Shown piece by piece: positions 27,850 through 35,631 of a stretch of 42,681 nt of DNA. The notes under the pieces are model-generated. The model saw only the letters and a list, made by a program, of their open reading frames with translations, searched no databases and was not told the DNA's origin. Position 1 is the first letter of the stretch, and every line of letters starts with the position of its first letter. The stretch lies in assembly GCA_017541975.1 (NCBI GenBank), contig JAFXYB010000010.1, positions 1 through 42,681 of the forward strand. Reading direction: 5' to 3'. This stretch comes from a bacterium (GTDB taxonomy: Bacteria; Bacillota_I; Bacilli_A; Izemoplasmatales; UBA1188). Both the position numbers and the translations under genes were made by a program.

Positions 27850-28636
27850 AAAGAAAAAAGTAAGGCCACTAAAAGTTAATATTTTAATTGGCATAATTAG
27901 TTTAGCATTATGTGTTATTTTCGCAATCATTGATAACGGAAATAAACTCGGGTTCTTTCATCGTGATATATTAGGTGCATCACTAGTACTTGGCACTATC
28001 ATGATTATTCTTCTTTCCATTATCCTCTTCTCATTCTTTTTCGCACTCTTTAGAGGTTTAATCCTTCTTAGAAAAAAACCTAATCAAGCTAAAATGGATA
28101 AGGCAAGTGAGAATATGGATATTGTGAACGTAATACCTATCTTTATCCTCTTCTTCCTAATAATCGACGTATTTTTCATCTCGCCAGTAAGAGTTTCTGG
28201 CGAATCGATGTTAAACACACTAAATGACAAAGAATTATTAGTTACTGTTCATACGAAAAAAGCACATAAAGGCGATATCATCATCATAACTAAACCCGAT
28301 GGAAACGAAGATGACAATGATAACGACTTATTAGTTAAAAGGGTGGTTGCTGAACCAGGAGATACTATCTCTGTATCAATCACAGGAAGAGTTATTGTAA
28401 ATGGTGAAGTAATAGAAGTATCATCATATTATCAAGGCACTTGTCAGCATATAAGTGAAAGAACCCTACAAGAAGGGGAATATTATGTCCTTGGTGATAA
28501 TAGAAATGTATCAAGCGATTCAAGGGTATATGGCATTTTCACTTCTAAAGATATTTGTGGCAAAGTAATATTCTCGCTATCGAGATTTACGGCAAATATT
28601 GAAGAAAAAATAACACACGATTATTATTTAAGTTAA
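27839..28636 (+). CDS. lepB: Type I signal peptidase
   Basis: Removes signal peptides from exported proteins. The 265 aa protein has three hydrophobic segments (about 14-32, 43-76, 98-115). The serine-lysine dyad follows: Ser123 in VSGESM and Lys167 in LVKRVVAEPGD. The C-terminal box YVLGDNRNVSSDSRVYG is complete. Three N-terminal spans are more than the single span of Bacillus SipS. An Asp/Asn-rich insert (NEDDNDND) precedes the Lys. It overlaps the end of the ftsK-like gene and lies 2 nt before rbgA. Confidence 0.94.
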   Translation: MEDKKKKVRPLKVNILIGIISLALCVIFAIIDNGNKLGFFHRDILGASLVLGTIMIILLSIILFSFFFALFRGLILLRKKPNQAKMDKASENMDIVNVIPIFILFFLIIDVFFISPVRVSGESMLNTLNDKELLVTVHTKKAHKGDIIIITKPDGNEDDNDNDLLVKRVVAEPGDTISVSITGRVIVNGEVIEVSSYYQGTCQHISERTLQEGEYYVLGDNRNVSSDSRVYGIFTSKDICGKVIFSLSRFTANIEEKITHDYYLS

Positions 28637-28638
28637 AA

Positions 28639-29490
28639 ATGGAAAAAGCTATTCACTGGTTTCCTGGCCACATGGCCAAGACCTATCGAATAATTAAAGA
28701 AAAGATTAGTTTGGTAGATGTTGTGATAGAGGTTTTAGATTCAAGAGCGCCTCTATCATCACTAAACAGATCAATTAGAGAGGTTATTGGAAATAAACCT
28801 CTTCTTTTAGTATTAAATAAATGTGATTTAGCTGATCCAAAAGAAACTGAAAAATATCTAAAACAATTAAACAAAGAAAACTATACAATTGCACTCGATT
28901 CATTAAATGGTACAAAGAACATAAACACAATCAGTAATGCGGTTGAAATAGTATTAAAAGAAAAGATAATCAAATCCAAAGAACAGGGTAAAAGTATATA
29001 TCCTATTCGTGCAATGGTTATGGGTATTCCAAATGTAGGAAAATCAACTCTTCTAAATAATCTTGCGAAAAGAAAAGCTCTTGAAACTGGAGATAGACCA
29101 GGTGTTACTAAAAATATGCAATATCTTCGTGCCAATGATAAACTTCTTCTATTAGATAATCCAGGAACCCTCTGGCCAAAATTTGAATCAGAAAACCAAG
29201 CTAAACTAATAGCTTTAATAGGTTCAATCAAGGATGAAATACTTCCGCTTCCAACTATCGCATCTTTCGGTCTTGAAAAGATAAAAGAATTATATCCAAA
29301 TCTCTTAAAAGAAAGATATAAACTAGATTCATTAGATAAATCTGATGAAGAAATCTTCTTAGAAATCGGTAAAAAACGTGGGGCTATTATAAGAGGTGGT
29401 GAAATAGATCTTGATAAAACATATGATATCTTCTTAAGAGAGCTTAGAAGTGGAAAGATAGGAGCAATGACTTTTGAAAGAGACAATTAA
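28639..29490 (+). CDS. rbgA: Ribosome biogenesis GTPase RbgA (YlqF)
   Basis: Circularly permuted GTPase needed for late 50S assembly in Bacillus. The 283 aa protein begins HWFPGHMAKTYR (about 5-16). The G4 motif NKCD comes early (about 60), before G1 GIPNVGKST and G3 DNPGT, which is the diagnostic permuted order. A C-terminal helical domain follows the GTPase core. No strong Shine-Dalgarno precedes the ATG, 2 nt after the lepB stop, so translation is probably coupled. rbgA next to rnhB matches the Bacillus order. Confidence 0.95.
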   Translation: MEKAIHWFPGHMAKTYRIIKEKISLVDVVIEVLDSRAPLSSLNRSIREVIGNKPLLLVLNKCDLADPKETEKYLKQLNKENYTIALDSLNGTKNINTISNAVEIVLKEKIIKSKEQGKSIYPIRAMVMGIPNVGKSTLLNNLAKRKALETGDRPGVTKNMQYLRANDKLLLLDNPGTLWPKFESENQAKLIALIGSIKDEILPLPTIASFGLEKIKELYPNLLKERYKLDSLDKSDEEIFLEIGKKRGAIIRGGEIDLDKTYDIFLRELRSGKIGAMTFERDN

Positions 29491-30109
29491 TCTATATTCA
29501 TATGAAAATGATCTCCTAAAGAGGGGATATAAATACATAGCTGGTACTGATGAAGCTGGAAGGGGTTCTCTAGTTGGAGCTGTATACTGTGCTGCAGTTA
29601 TATTAGATCCAAATAATAAAATTGAAGGCCTAAACGACTCTAAACAACTTACAGAAAAGAAAAGGGAAGAATTATACCAAGAAATTAAAGAAAAAGCACT
29701 CGCCTACAAAATAGTTACGATTGATAATGAGACAATAGATAGAATAAATATTCTTGAAGCATCTAGACTCGGTATGGAAGAAGCGATAAAGGGCCTATCC
29801 ATTAAACCAGACTATATCCTCACAGATTATATGAAATTATATAGTATAAAAGATATAGAATACCTTCCTCTTGCCCATGGCGATGCGCTTTCTGCATCTA
29901 TCGCAGCCGCATCAATCCTAGCCAAAGTTGAAAGAGACCACTATCTAGTAGAACTCGATAAAAAATATCCAGAGTATCACTTTAAAGATAATAAGGGGTA
30001 TGCGACTAAGTCTCATAAAGATGCCCTAAAAAAATATGGTCCATGTGAAATCCATAGGAAATCATATGAACCAGTTAAAGAATCAAATCAATTATCACTA
30101 GATATATAA
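29474..30109 (+). CDS. rnhB: Ribonuclease HII
   Basis: Removes ribonucleotides and RNA from RNA-DNA hybrids. The 211 aa protein has GTDEAGRGSLVG (24-35; catalytic D26 and E27), GLNDSKQLTEKKRE, ILTDYMKL with the third acidic residue, then GDALSASIAAASILAKVERD with the fourth, and a C-terminal KGYATKSHKDALKKYGPCEIHRKSY. The gene overlaps the end of rbgA by 17 nt and closes the plus-strand operon. Confidence 0.96.
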   Translation: MKETINLYSYENDLLKRGYKYIAGTDEAGRGSLVGAVYCAAVILDPNNKIEGLNDSKQLTEKKREELYQEIKEKALAYKIVTIDNETIDRINILEASRLGMEEAIKGLSIKPDYILTDYMKLYSIKDIEYLPLAHGDALSASIAAASILAKVERDHYLVELDKKYPEYHFKDNKGYATKSHKDALKKYGPCEIHRKSYEPVKESNQLSLDI

Positions 30110-30140
30110 AACAAGCACCAATTCAATTGATGCTTGTTTT
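30108..30140. terminator. Bidirectional terminator between rnhB and the FAD protein gene
   Basis: 10-bp perfect arms AAAACAAGCA / TGCTTGTTTT with an inner CAATT/AATTG stem. T-rich on both strands. It serves rnhB (plus, immediately after the stop) and the convergent FAD gene (minus, 7 nt after its stop). Confidence 0.88.
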
Positions 30141-30146
30141 ATTATA

Positions 30147-31565
30147 TTAGTTATTTTCTTTATCTACAATATTTCTTGCGATATAAACACCACATGCTCC
30201 AGCTTGGGCAAGGCCTCTTGTAAGACCAGCGCCATCGCCACCAACATATAGATTCTTAATATTTTTTACTTCTAAAGTATTATAGATATCTGGATGAGCA
30301 CTATAATATTTAGCTTCTACTCCATAAAGAAGTGTATGTTCTATCGCGATACCAGGAGTGATATTATCGAGAACTTGAATCATCTCAATAATAGCTTCTA
30401 AGTCTTTATATGGAAGACATAGTGCTAAGTCACCAGGCACAGCTTCTTTTAATGTTGGTCTTACAAAGCTTTCACCAAGTCTCTTAACGGTTGTACGTCT
30501 TCTCATTAGTATATCACCATAACGTTGAACAAGTACTGAACCACAAGCGAGTTGATTTGCAAGGCTTGATACCTTTAATGCATATTCATTTGGCTTTTTG
30601 AATGGTTCATCAAAATGGTGTGATACTAATAGTGCAAAGTTAGTGTTGCTTGAAGATAGTTTTGGATCACTATATGAATGTCCATTTACATTCATTACAC
30701 CTTCATAGTTTTCAACAACTACGTGTCCTGATGGATTACTACAGAATGTTCTTACTGTTAAACCATTCTTTGCTTTATAGATAAATTTACCTTCATAGAG
30801 ATTACTGTTAATTTCTTCCATTACGAGATTTGAGCATTCAACTCTAACACCGATATCCACTTGTGTAGAAGACATTTCAACGTTATGCTTTTCAAGCATA
30901 TCGTTTAACCATTTAGATCCTTCTCTACCAACACCTAAAACTACATATTTAGAAGTCTTGATAGTACCATCATCAAGTTTAACACCCTTAACTTCGCCAT
31001 CTTCTATTATGATGTCATCAACTCTTTTTCTGAATATCATTGTGATTTTAGTTTTTAGATATTCATATATACGAGTTAAAATCTTTAGATTTTCTTCAGT
31101 ACCAAGATGCCTAATCTTACTTCTAAGTAACTTTAATCCTACGGAGATAGCTTTAAGTTCGATTTCTTTAATCTTTGGAGTTGTTGGATCGGTGATAACT
31201 GGAGTTGCACCAAATTTTAAGTTGATATCATCAACATAATTGATTATTTTTAATAATTCATCAGAATCGATGTATTCTTGTAGCCAACCACCAAATTCAG
31301 TAGTGATATTGAATTTGCCATCTGAATAAGCTCCTGCTCCACCAAAACCACTTGTGATTGAACAAGCAGGGAAGCATTCTCTATATCCTTTAGCACTTAC
31401 AGGGCATTTATCAATTTTATGTTCTAAAACTGGACATCTTCTTTTAGTAATGTCTGGTCCCCTATCAATTAATAATACTTTTAAATTTGGGTTCTTTTCA
31501 ATTAGTTCATAAGCGCAAAAATATCCATTTGGTCCTGCACCAACTACAATTACATCATAATCCAT
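30147..31565 (-). CDS. FAD-dependent dehydrogenase of unknown substrate (COG2509-like)
   Basis: A 472 aa flavoprotein. The N-terminus VIVVGAGPNGYFCAYELIE is the FAD-binding Rossmann motif. A Cys set follows (C44, C54, C64, C68), then SGFGGAGAYSDGKF. The C-terminus NLYVGGDGAGLTRGLAQAGACGVYIA is a second FAD contact. This matches the poorly studied COG2509 group, whose reaction is unknown. The Cys set might bind a metal or cluster. I chose the ATG at 31565 because GGAGGT precedes it and the Rossmann motif starts at residue 5. The frame to 31622 would add 19 residues that overlap the promoter. Confidence 0.82.
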   Translation of the reverse strand: MDYDVIVVGAGPNGYFCAYELIEKNPNLKVLLIDRGPDITKRRCPVLEHKIDKCPVSAKGYRECFPACSITSGFGGAGAYSDGKFNITTEFGGWLQEYIDSDELLKIINYVDDINLKFGATPVITDPTTPKIKEIELKAISVGLKLLRSKIRHLGTEENLKILTRIYEYLKTKITMIFRKRVDDIIIEDGEVKGVKLDDGTIKTSKYVVLGVGREGSKWLNDMLEKHNVEMSSTQVDIGVRVECSNLVMEEINSNLYEGKFIYKAKNGLTVRTFCSNPSGHVVVENYEGVMNVNGHSYSDPKLSSSNTNFALLVSHHFDEPFKKPNEYALKVSSLANQLACGSVLVQRYGDILMRRRTTVKRLGESFVRPTLKEAVPGDLALCLPYKDLEAIIEMIQVLDNITPGIAIEHTLLYGVEAKYYSAHPDIYNTLEVKNIKNLYVGGDGAGLTRGLAQAGACGVYIARNIVDKENN

Positions 31566-31588
31566 GAGTTTACCTCCGCACCATATAG

Positions 31589-31616
31589 ATTTTAACAAAA
31601 AATATTTTAAAGTAAA
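31589..31616 (-). promoter_or_regulatory. Promoter of the FAD protein gene
   Basis: Minus strand TTTACT (31616-31611), 16-nt spacer, TAAAAT (31594-31589), before the GGAGGT Shine-Dalgarno. Confidence 0.5.
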
Positions 31617-31649
31617 GCACAAAATTAAACTAATTTAATTTCATAGTAA

Positions 31650-31675
31650 AAAAGATGTGCCGAAACACATCTTTT
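31650..31675 (-). terminator. Intrinsic terminator of the six-span membrane protein gene
   Basis: 10-bp arms AAAAGATGTG / CACATCTTTT with a 6-nt loop and a T-rich tail on the minus strand, 7 nt after the stop at 31683. Confidence 0.85.
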
Positions 31676-31682
31676 CACTTAT

Positions 31683-32375
31683 TTAACATACATAATCAGA
31701 ATCTTGATTAACCCCATCTTCTTTTGGTGGAATATAACTAGGAGTTTTATCTTGAGATGGAAAATCAACTACATTGTCTTCTACTTCTTTTTTCTTTTCT
31801 TTCTTTTCTGAAGAATACTTTTCTCTATATTTCCTATAGTTATTTCCGCCATCTATTCCAGCTATACCGCCAGAAAGACAGAATGCAAGACCAAATATCC
31901 ATCTAAATGATTCTGTGGTAAATGAATCATATCTAGCCATTATTACAACACCAGCTGTTAAAACTGCTAGATGTACAATAAATTTTACTGCTTCCTTCTT
32001 GCCTTCAAAGAAAGATAATTCTAGAAGATATACTAAACCTCTAAGATATAATACACCACCCAAAATGAATGGATATATTTTATTAAAATCAGTTGCGGAA
32101 GTATCTTCTTTTATTGTGAAAACTATTAATAGTACTCCGACAACTAGATCGATAAACATTTCAATAGCGTTAATGGTGATTGCCCATTTGTTTCTTGTGG
32201 TTTTAATAAGTGGAATGAATCTAATTAGTACGAATGCAATTAATAATAGTCCACTAATAAATATTACAACGCTTTGTCCAAATTCTTTCAAAAGAAGGAC
32301 CAAAAGGCCAAAAGCGATTAATCCTGCAGCAGCAATCCATAGATATAGCCATTTATATTTTTTTAGGTTTTCCAT
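31683..32375 (-). CDS. Six-span membrane protein of unknown function
   Basis: A 230 aa protein. Hydrophobic segments lie at about 9-29, 34-54, 66-84, 98-116, 128-144 and 155-172, followed by a charged cytoplasmic tail rich in Lys, Glu and Pro. The paired-helix pattern and glycine-rich spans recall the HdeD/DUF308 family, but I would not commit to it. It has its own promoter and terminator, so it is a single-gene unit. Confidence 0.6.
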   Translation of the reverse strand: MENLKKYKWLYLWIAAAGLIAFGLLVLLLKEFGQSVVIFISGLLLIAFVLIRFIPLIKTTRNKWAITINAIEMFIDLVVGVLLIVFTIKEDTSATDFNKIYPFILGGVLYLRGLVYLLELSFFEGKKEAVKFIVHLAVLTAGVVIMARYDSFTTESFRWIFGLAFCLSGGIAGIDGGNNYRKYREKYSSEKKEKKKEVEDNVVDFPSQDKTPSYIPPKEDGVNQDSDYVC

Positions 32376-32397
32376 AAAAGCCTCCTTATCTACTTAC

Positions 32398-32426
32398 ATT
32401 ATATAATTGTTTAATCCTTTATTCAA
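32398..32426 (-). promoter_or_regulatory. Promoter of the six-span membrane protein gene
   Basis: Minus strand TTGAAT (32426-32421), 17-nt spacer, TATAAT (32403-32398), then AAGGAGG before the ATG. Confidence 0.75.
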
Positions 32427-32429
32427 TAT

Positions 32430-32882
32430 TTAAAGCTCATAGACAATATCATTTGTCTCTTTAATTTTCACAAAACCAACTCTTTCTAAGACATTACAAG
32501 CGGCAATATTGTTTTTATTCACGTAAGCGATAAATTTATATGCACCTTTATTTTCAATAAAGTAATTGGTTACAGCGACAATAGCTTCCGTCATATATCC
32601 ATTCTTCCAATATAAATCGTCTAGTAAGAATCTTATCTCATAAGCATCATCGTCTTTTGATAGATATATTTCACCAATATATTTCTTGTTTAAAAGAGTA
32701 ATCGCATAATATTTGGATTCCTTTAATCTAATATTAAGTTCTTTCTGAGCTTCTTCTATGGACTTATATGGCTTAAAGGATAGATATCTACATACATCTT
32801 CTTTCGACATGCAAAAGAATAAATTATATAAATCACTTTCCATATAGTCTCTAACATAGAGGTTTTTTGTCTTTAATTTCAT
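32430..32882 (-). CDS. GNAT-family N-acetyltransferase (RimJ/RimL-like)
   Basis: A 150 aa protein with the GNAT fold of the RimJ/RimL group: LYVRDYMESD at the N-terminus, KKYIGEIYLS, then LDDLYWKNGYMTEAIVAV where the acetyl-CoA loop lies (usually R/QGxGxA; here KNGYMTEA), and NNIAACNVLERVGFVKI at the C-terminus. The substrate is unknown. It starts 2 nt after the sodium symporter gene, so it is probably cotranscribed with the symporter and ACT protein. Confidence 0.8.
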   Translation of the reverse strand: MKLKTKNLYVRDYMESDLYNLFFCMSKEDVCRYLSFKPYKSIEEAQKELNIRLKESKYYAITLLNKKYIGEIYLSKDDDAYEIRFLLDDLYWKNGYMTEAIVAVTNYFIENKGAYKFIAYVNKNNIAACNVLERVGFVKIKETNDIVYEL

Positions 32883-32884
32883 TT

Positions 32885-34498
32885 TTATTCTTTATCGAAA
32901 CTTGCCTTTTGAATTTCTTCTTTATAAGCTTCTTTATCAACTAATATGCTGTTTTCTGGAACAAGAACTTTATGAGTATATGGTTTAAAGATTTCCTCAA
33001 CAAATTCTTTATCCACTGGCTTTGTGAAGAGCGATACTACTGGCACAACAATAAGTGATAACACCATAGCTAAAACACCCATATAGATTGAATCAGCAAA
33101 ATCAAACCAAAGAATACCATTTGATTCAATCTTAAATGATTTGCCAGTAAAACTTAAGATTAAACCAGTTATAGATATGATCATACTCATAATAAAACTA
33201 ACATATACTGAAGCCTTTGTAGCTTTTTTAGAATAAAGACCATAAAGGAATGGGCCAATAAACGCTCCTGAAATTGCACCCCAAGATATTCCCATAAGTC
33301 CAGCAATATCTTTAGTAAGTTCTTTTGGACCATATACTTGGAATATTGCAAGTAAGGCTGCAATAACGATTGAACATAATGTTAAGATTCTAAGTGACCA
33401 AAGTTTAGTTTTTTCAGATTTATCTTTCTTTCTATCAATTAAATCAAATGTCATTGTCGATGAACTCGCAAGAACAAGACCAGATAAAGTGGACATTGAT
33501 GCAGCAAGAACAAGCACTATTACAGTTGCCACAACAACCAAGTTCAATTCAGATACCATTTTTGGAATAATATCTCCAGTTTTTTCACTGGCAAATATTC
33601 TTGAAAAGCCACCTAGGAAATAACATCCTCCGGCAACTATGATTGCAAATATAGTTGAAATAACATTACCTTTTTTGATTTGATCTTCGTTTTTAATAGA
33701 ATAGAACTTACCAATCATCTGAGGTAGACCCCAACAACCCAGTGAAGTTAATAATACCACAAAGAGTAGGTGGATTGGGTCTGGACCAAATATTGATGCA
33801 AATTGCCAGCCACCATTATTATCAAAGCCTGTGGTACCAAGTTTTTCTAGTGACGACATTAGGCCGCCATTGACATTTAACGCAGCAATTACAACCAGTA
33901 TTATTCCCACAAGCATAATAATGCCTTGAAAAAACGAGTTAAGTGCTGATGAGAATAGTCCCCCAACAATTGTATAAGCACCAGTCGCAACTGAGATTAT
34001 TAATACCCATACCCAAATAGGGATTGCGTCCGAAAAACAAGTACTAAAAAGTGAAGAAAGCCCATTATAAAGCGCGGCTGTATATGGAATTAAGAATACG
34101 AATACTATAATAGATGCGATTATCTTTAATGTATCTGATTTATATCTTTTTCCAAAAAAATCAGGCATAGTTGCTGACTCTAGTTTTTGTGTCATAAGTC
34201 TTGTCTTTCTACCAAGCACTTTCCAACAAAGTAGTGACCCGATAAAAGCGTTGCCAAGACCAATCCAAAGTGCAGATACACCAAATAGCCAGCCGAATGA
34301 GCCAGCATATCCAATAAATATTACCGCAGAAAAATATGATGTGCCATAGGCAAAAGCTGAAAGCCATGGGCCAACATTTCTTCCGCCTAGGGCAAAGTCG
34401 TTTGAGGTTTGAGCTTTTTTTCTAGAATAAAAGCCAATATAGAATGTCATAGCGAAGAATATCACTACGAATAAGAGTTTTATAAATATTTCTAACAT
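32885..34498 (-). CDS. Sodium/solute symporter (SSS family, PutP-like)
   Basis: A 537 aa Na+-coupled transporter with about 13 membrane spans. The N-terminal SNDFALGGRNVGPWLSAFAYGTSYFSAVIFIGYAG region is characteristic, as are the GAYTIVGGLFSSALNSFFQGIIM and ASMSTLSGLVLASSSTMTFDL stretches. The last contains the Ser/Thr pair that binds Na+ in PutP. The substrate could be proline or another amino or organic acid. The adjacent tandem-ACT protein favours an amino acid. It fits the predicted Na+ economy of this organism. Confidence 0.87.
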   Translation of the reverse strand: MLEIFIKLLFVVIFFAMTFYIGFYSRKKAQTSNDFALGGRNVGPWLSAFAYGTSYFSAVIFIGYAGSFGWLFGVSALWIGLGNAFIGSLLCWKVLGRKTRLMTQKLESATMPDFFGKRYKSDTLKIIASIIVFVFLIPYTAALYNGLSSLFSTCFSDAIPIWVWVLIISVATGAYTIVGGLFSSALNSFFQGIIMLVGIILVVIAALNVNGGLMSSLEKLGTTGFDNNGGWQFASIFGPDPIHLLFVVLLTSLGCWGLPQMIGKFYSIKNEDQIKKGNVISTIFAIIVAGGCYFLGGFSRIFASEKTGDIIPKMVSELNLVVVATVIVLVLAASMSTLSGLVLASSSTMTFDLIDRKKDKSEKTKLWSLRILTLCSIVIAALLAIFQVYGPKELTKDIAGLMGISWGAISGAFIGPFLYGLYSKKATKASVYVSFIMSMIISITGLILSFTGKSFKIESNGILWFDFADSIYMGVLAMVLSLIVVPVVSLFTKPVDKEFVEEIFKPYTHKVLVPENSILVDKEAYKEEIQKASFDKE

Positions 34499-34516
34499 AA
34501 TGATTATCTCCTAGAA

Positions 34517-34948
34517 CTATTCTTTGTAAAGACTACTAGGATCTACGATCTTCACACCAAATGATACTAGTAGTTCTTCTGTCTTCTCGAGATTTGGTGT
34601 TTTTAAAATGATTACAGAATGACTAGACATATATCCAACAACTGAATATATATAGGTAACTTCTATATCGTTCTCCTTGATATAATTGAGTACCTTTCCG
34701 AGTTCATTTGCCTCATCTTTTATTTCAATACCGAGAGTTTCGGCAATCTTTACATTATAACCTTTTTCTTTGATTACGTAATACGCCTTCTCTGGTTCAT
34801 CAACAATAAGTCTTAAGATACCAAAGTCAGCAGCATCTGCCACTGAAAGAGCCTTAATATTAATGTTTGATTCACCAAGAATTGAAATAACTTCAGCAAT
34901 GGAACCCTTCTTGTTGTCTACAAAAATAGAAACTTGCTTAACAAACAT
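34517..34948 (-). CDS. Tandem ACT-domain protein
   Basis: A 143 aa protein of two ACT domains (about 1-68 and 72-140). The first has the ligand-interface pattern KKGSIAEVISILGESNINIKALSVAD; the second is more diverged (NELGKVLNYIKENDIEVTYIYS). ACT domains bind amino acids and usually regulate enzymes or transport. It has no catalytic domain and lies 18 nt before the symporter, so a role in sensing the transported amino acid is a reasonable inference. Confidence 0.82.
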   Translation of the reverse strand: MFVKQVSIFVDNKKGSIAEVISILGESNINIKALSVADAADFGILRLIVDEPEKAYYVIKEKGYNVKIAETLGIEIKDEANELGKVLNYIKENDIEVTYIYSVVGYMSSHSVIILKTPNLEKTEELLVSFGVKIVDPSSLYKE

Positions 34949-34980
34949 TATTTTTCTCCTCCTACAGATTAATTTTTAAC

Positions 34981-35009
34981 ATTATACATCAATTATGAAT
35001 TTCATACTA
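34981..35009 (-). promoter_or_regulatory. Possible promoter of the ACT-symporter-GNAT operon
   Basis: Minus strand TATAAT (34986-34981) with a poor -35 TAGTAT (35009-35004) at 17 nt. GTAGGAGG precedes the ATG at 34948. Confidence 0.4.
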
Positions 35010-35024
35010 TAAGAATATAAAATT

Positions 35025-35591
35025 TTATTCTTTATATGGTTCGAAATATAAATCTTCTACTGAATTCTTAATTATTGAAGAAACATCACTAGACATAGTT
35101 AACCATTTTCTAACTTCATTGCTTTTAACCATCACAGGCATTCTATCATGAATGCTTGAAAGACTAGATGATGCATCTTTGGTGAGAATTGTAAACACTG
35201 GTGCACCTTTTTCAAATCTATAGATGCCAAGAAGATATAGAATAGTAGAATCTTTATCTTTAAAAACATATTTCACTTTATTGTCTTTTTTCCACTCAAA
35301 ATAACAATTTACTGGTATAACGCATCTTCTATTTTTAATGCCATCAACAAATGCTTCTTTTTCAAATAATGATTCACTTCTTGCATTAAAAACGAGCATT
35401 TCGTTGAATGTATATCCCCATTTCATTTTGAAGGCACTTATATTCATGTTTTTTCCTTTTGCAACAATGACCACATTATCTCCAGGATAAAGTTCACCTT
35501 CTGTCTTTATTCCTTCCTTATCAGAAACAAGGTCGTATATCTTCTTTAATTCTTTATCTTTTAAATATTCCACATAACATCTACAACACAT
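35025..35591 (-). CDS. SRAP (YedK/HMCES) abasic-site DNA-protein crosslink protein
   Basis: A 188 aa protein that shields abasic sites in single-stranded DNA by forming a thiazolidine link through its N-terminal Cys. The essential Cys2 is in MCCRC. The supporting residues N69 (FNARSES), E99 (YFEW) and H148 (IHDRMPV) are all in place. The N-terminal Cys lies directly after Met, as required. Three further Cys (C3, C5, C90) are extra. It follows the VTT-PlsC gene on the genome map and is separated from it by a terminator. Confidence 0.92.
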   Translation of the reverse strand: MCCRCYVEYLKDKELKKIYDLVSDKEGIKTEGELYPGDNVVIVAKGKNMNISAFKMKWGYTFNEMLVFNARSESLFEKEAFVDGIKNRRCVIPVNCYFEWKKDNKVKYVFKDKDSTILYLLGIYRFEKGAPVFTILTKDASSSLSSIHDRMPVMVKSNEVRKWLTMSSDVSSIIKNSVEDLYFEPYKE

Positions 35592-35612
35592 AAAACCACC
35601 ATTTTTTAAGAA

Positions 35613-35631
35613 AAGTGAGCAATGCTCACTT
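35613..35631 (-). terminator. Terminator hairpin at the end of the VTT-PlsC gene
   Basis: 8-bp arms AAGTGAGC / GCTCACTT with a 3-nt loop, then TTCTTAAAAAA on the minus strand. The stem includes part of the stop codon of the upstream gene. The short T tract suggests partial readthrough into the SRAP gene, which has no obvious promoter of its own. Confidence 0.6.

Noticed and set aside
28881-29486. 201-aa open frame on the minus strand
   Set aside because: Lies wholly antisense to rbgA, whose motifs are complete; Ser/Phe/Leu-rich composition is typical of a shadow frame, and no Shine-Dalgarno was seen.
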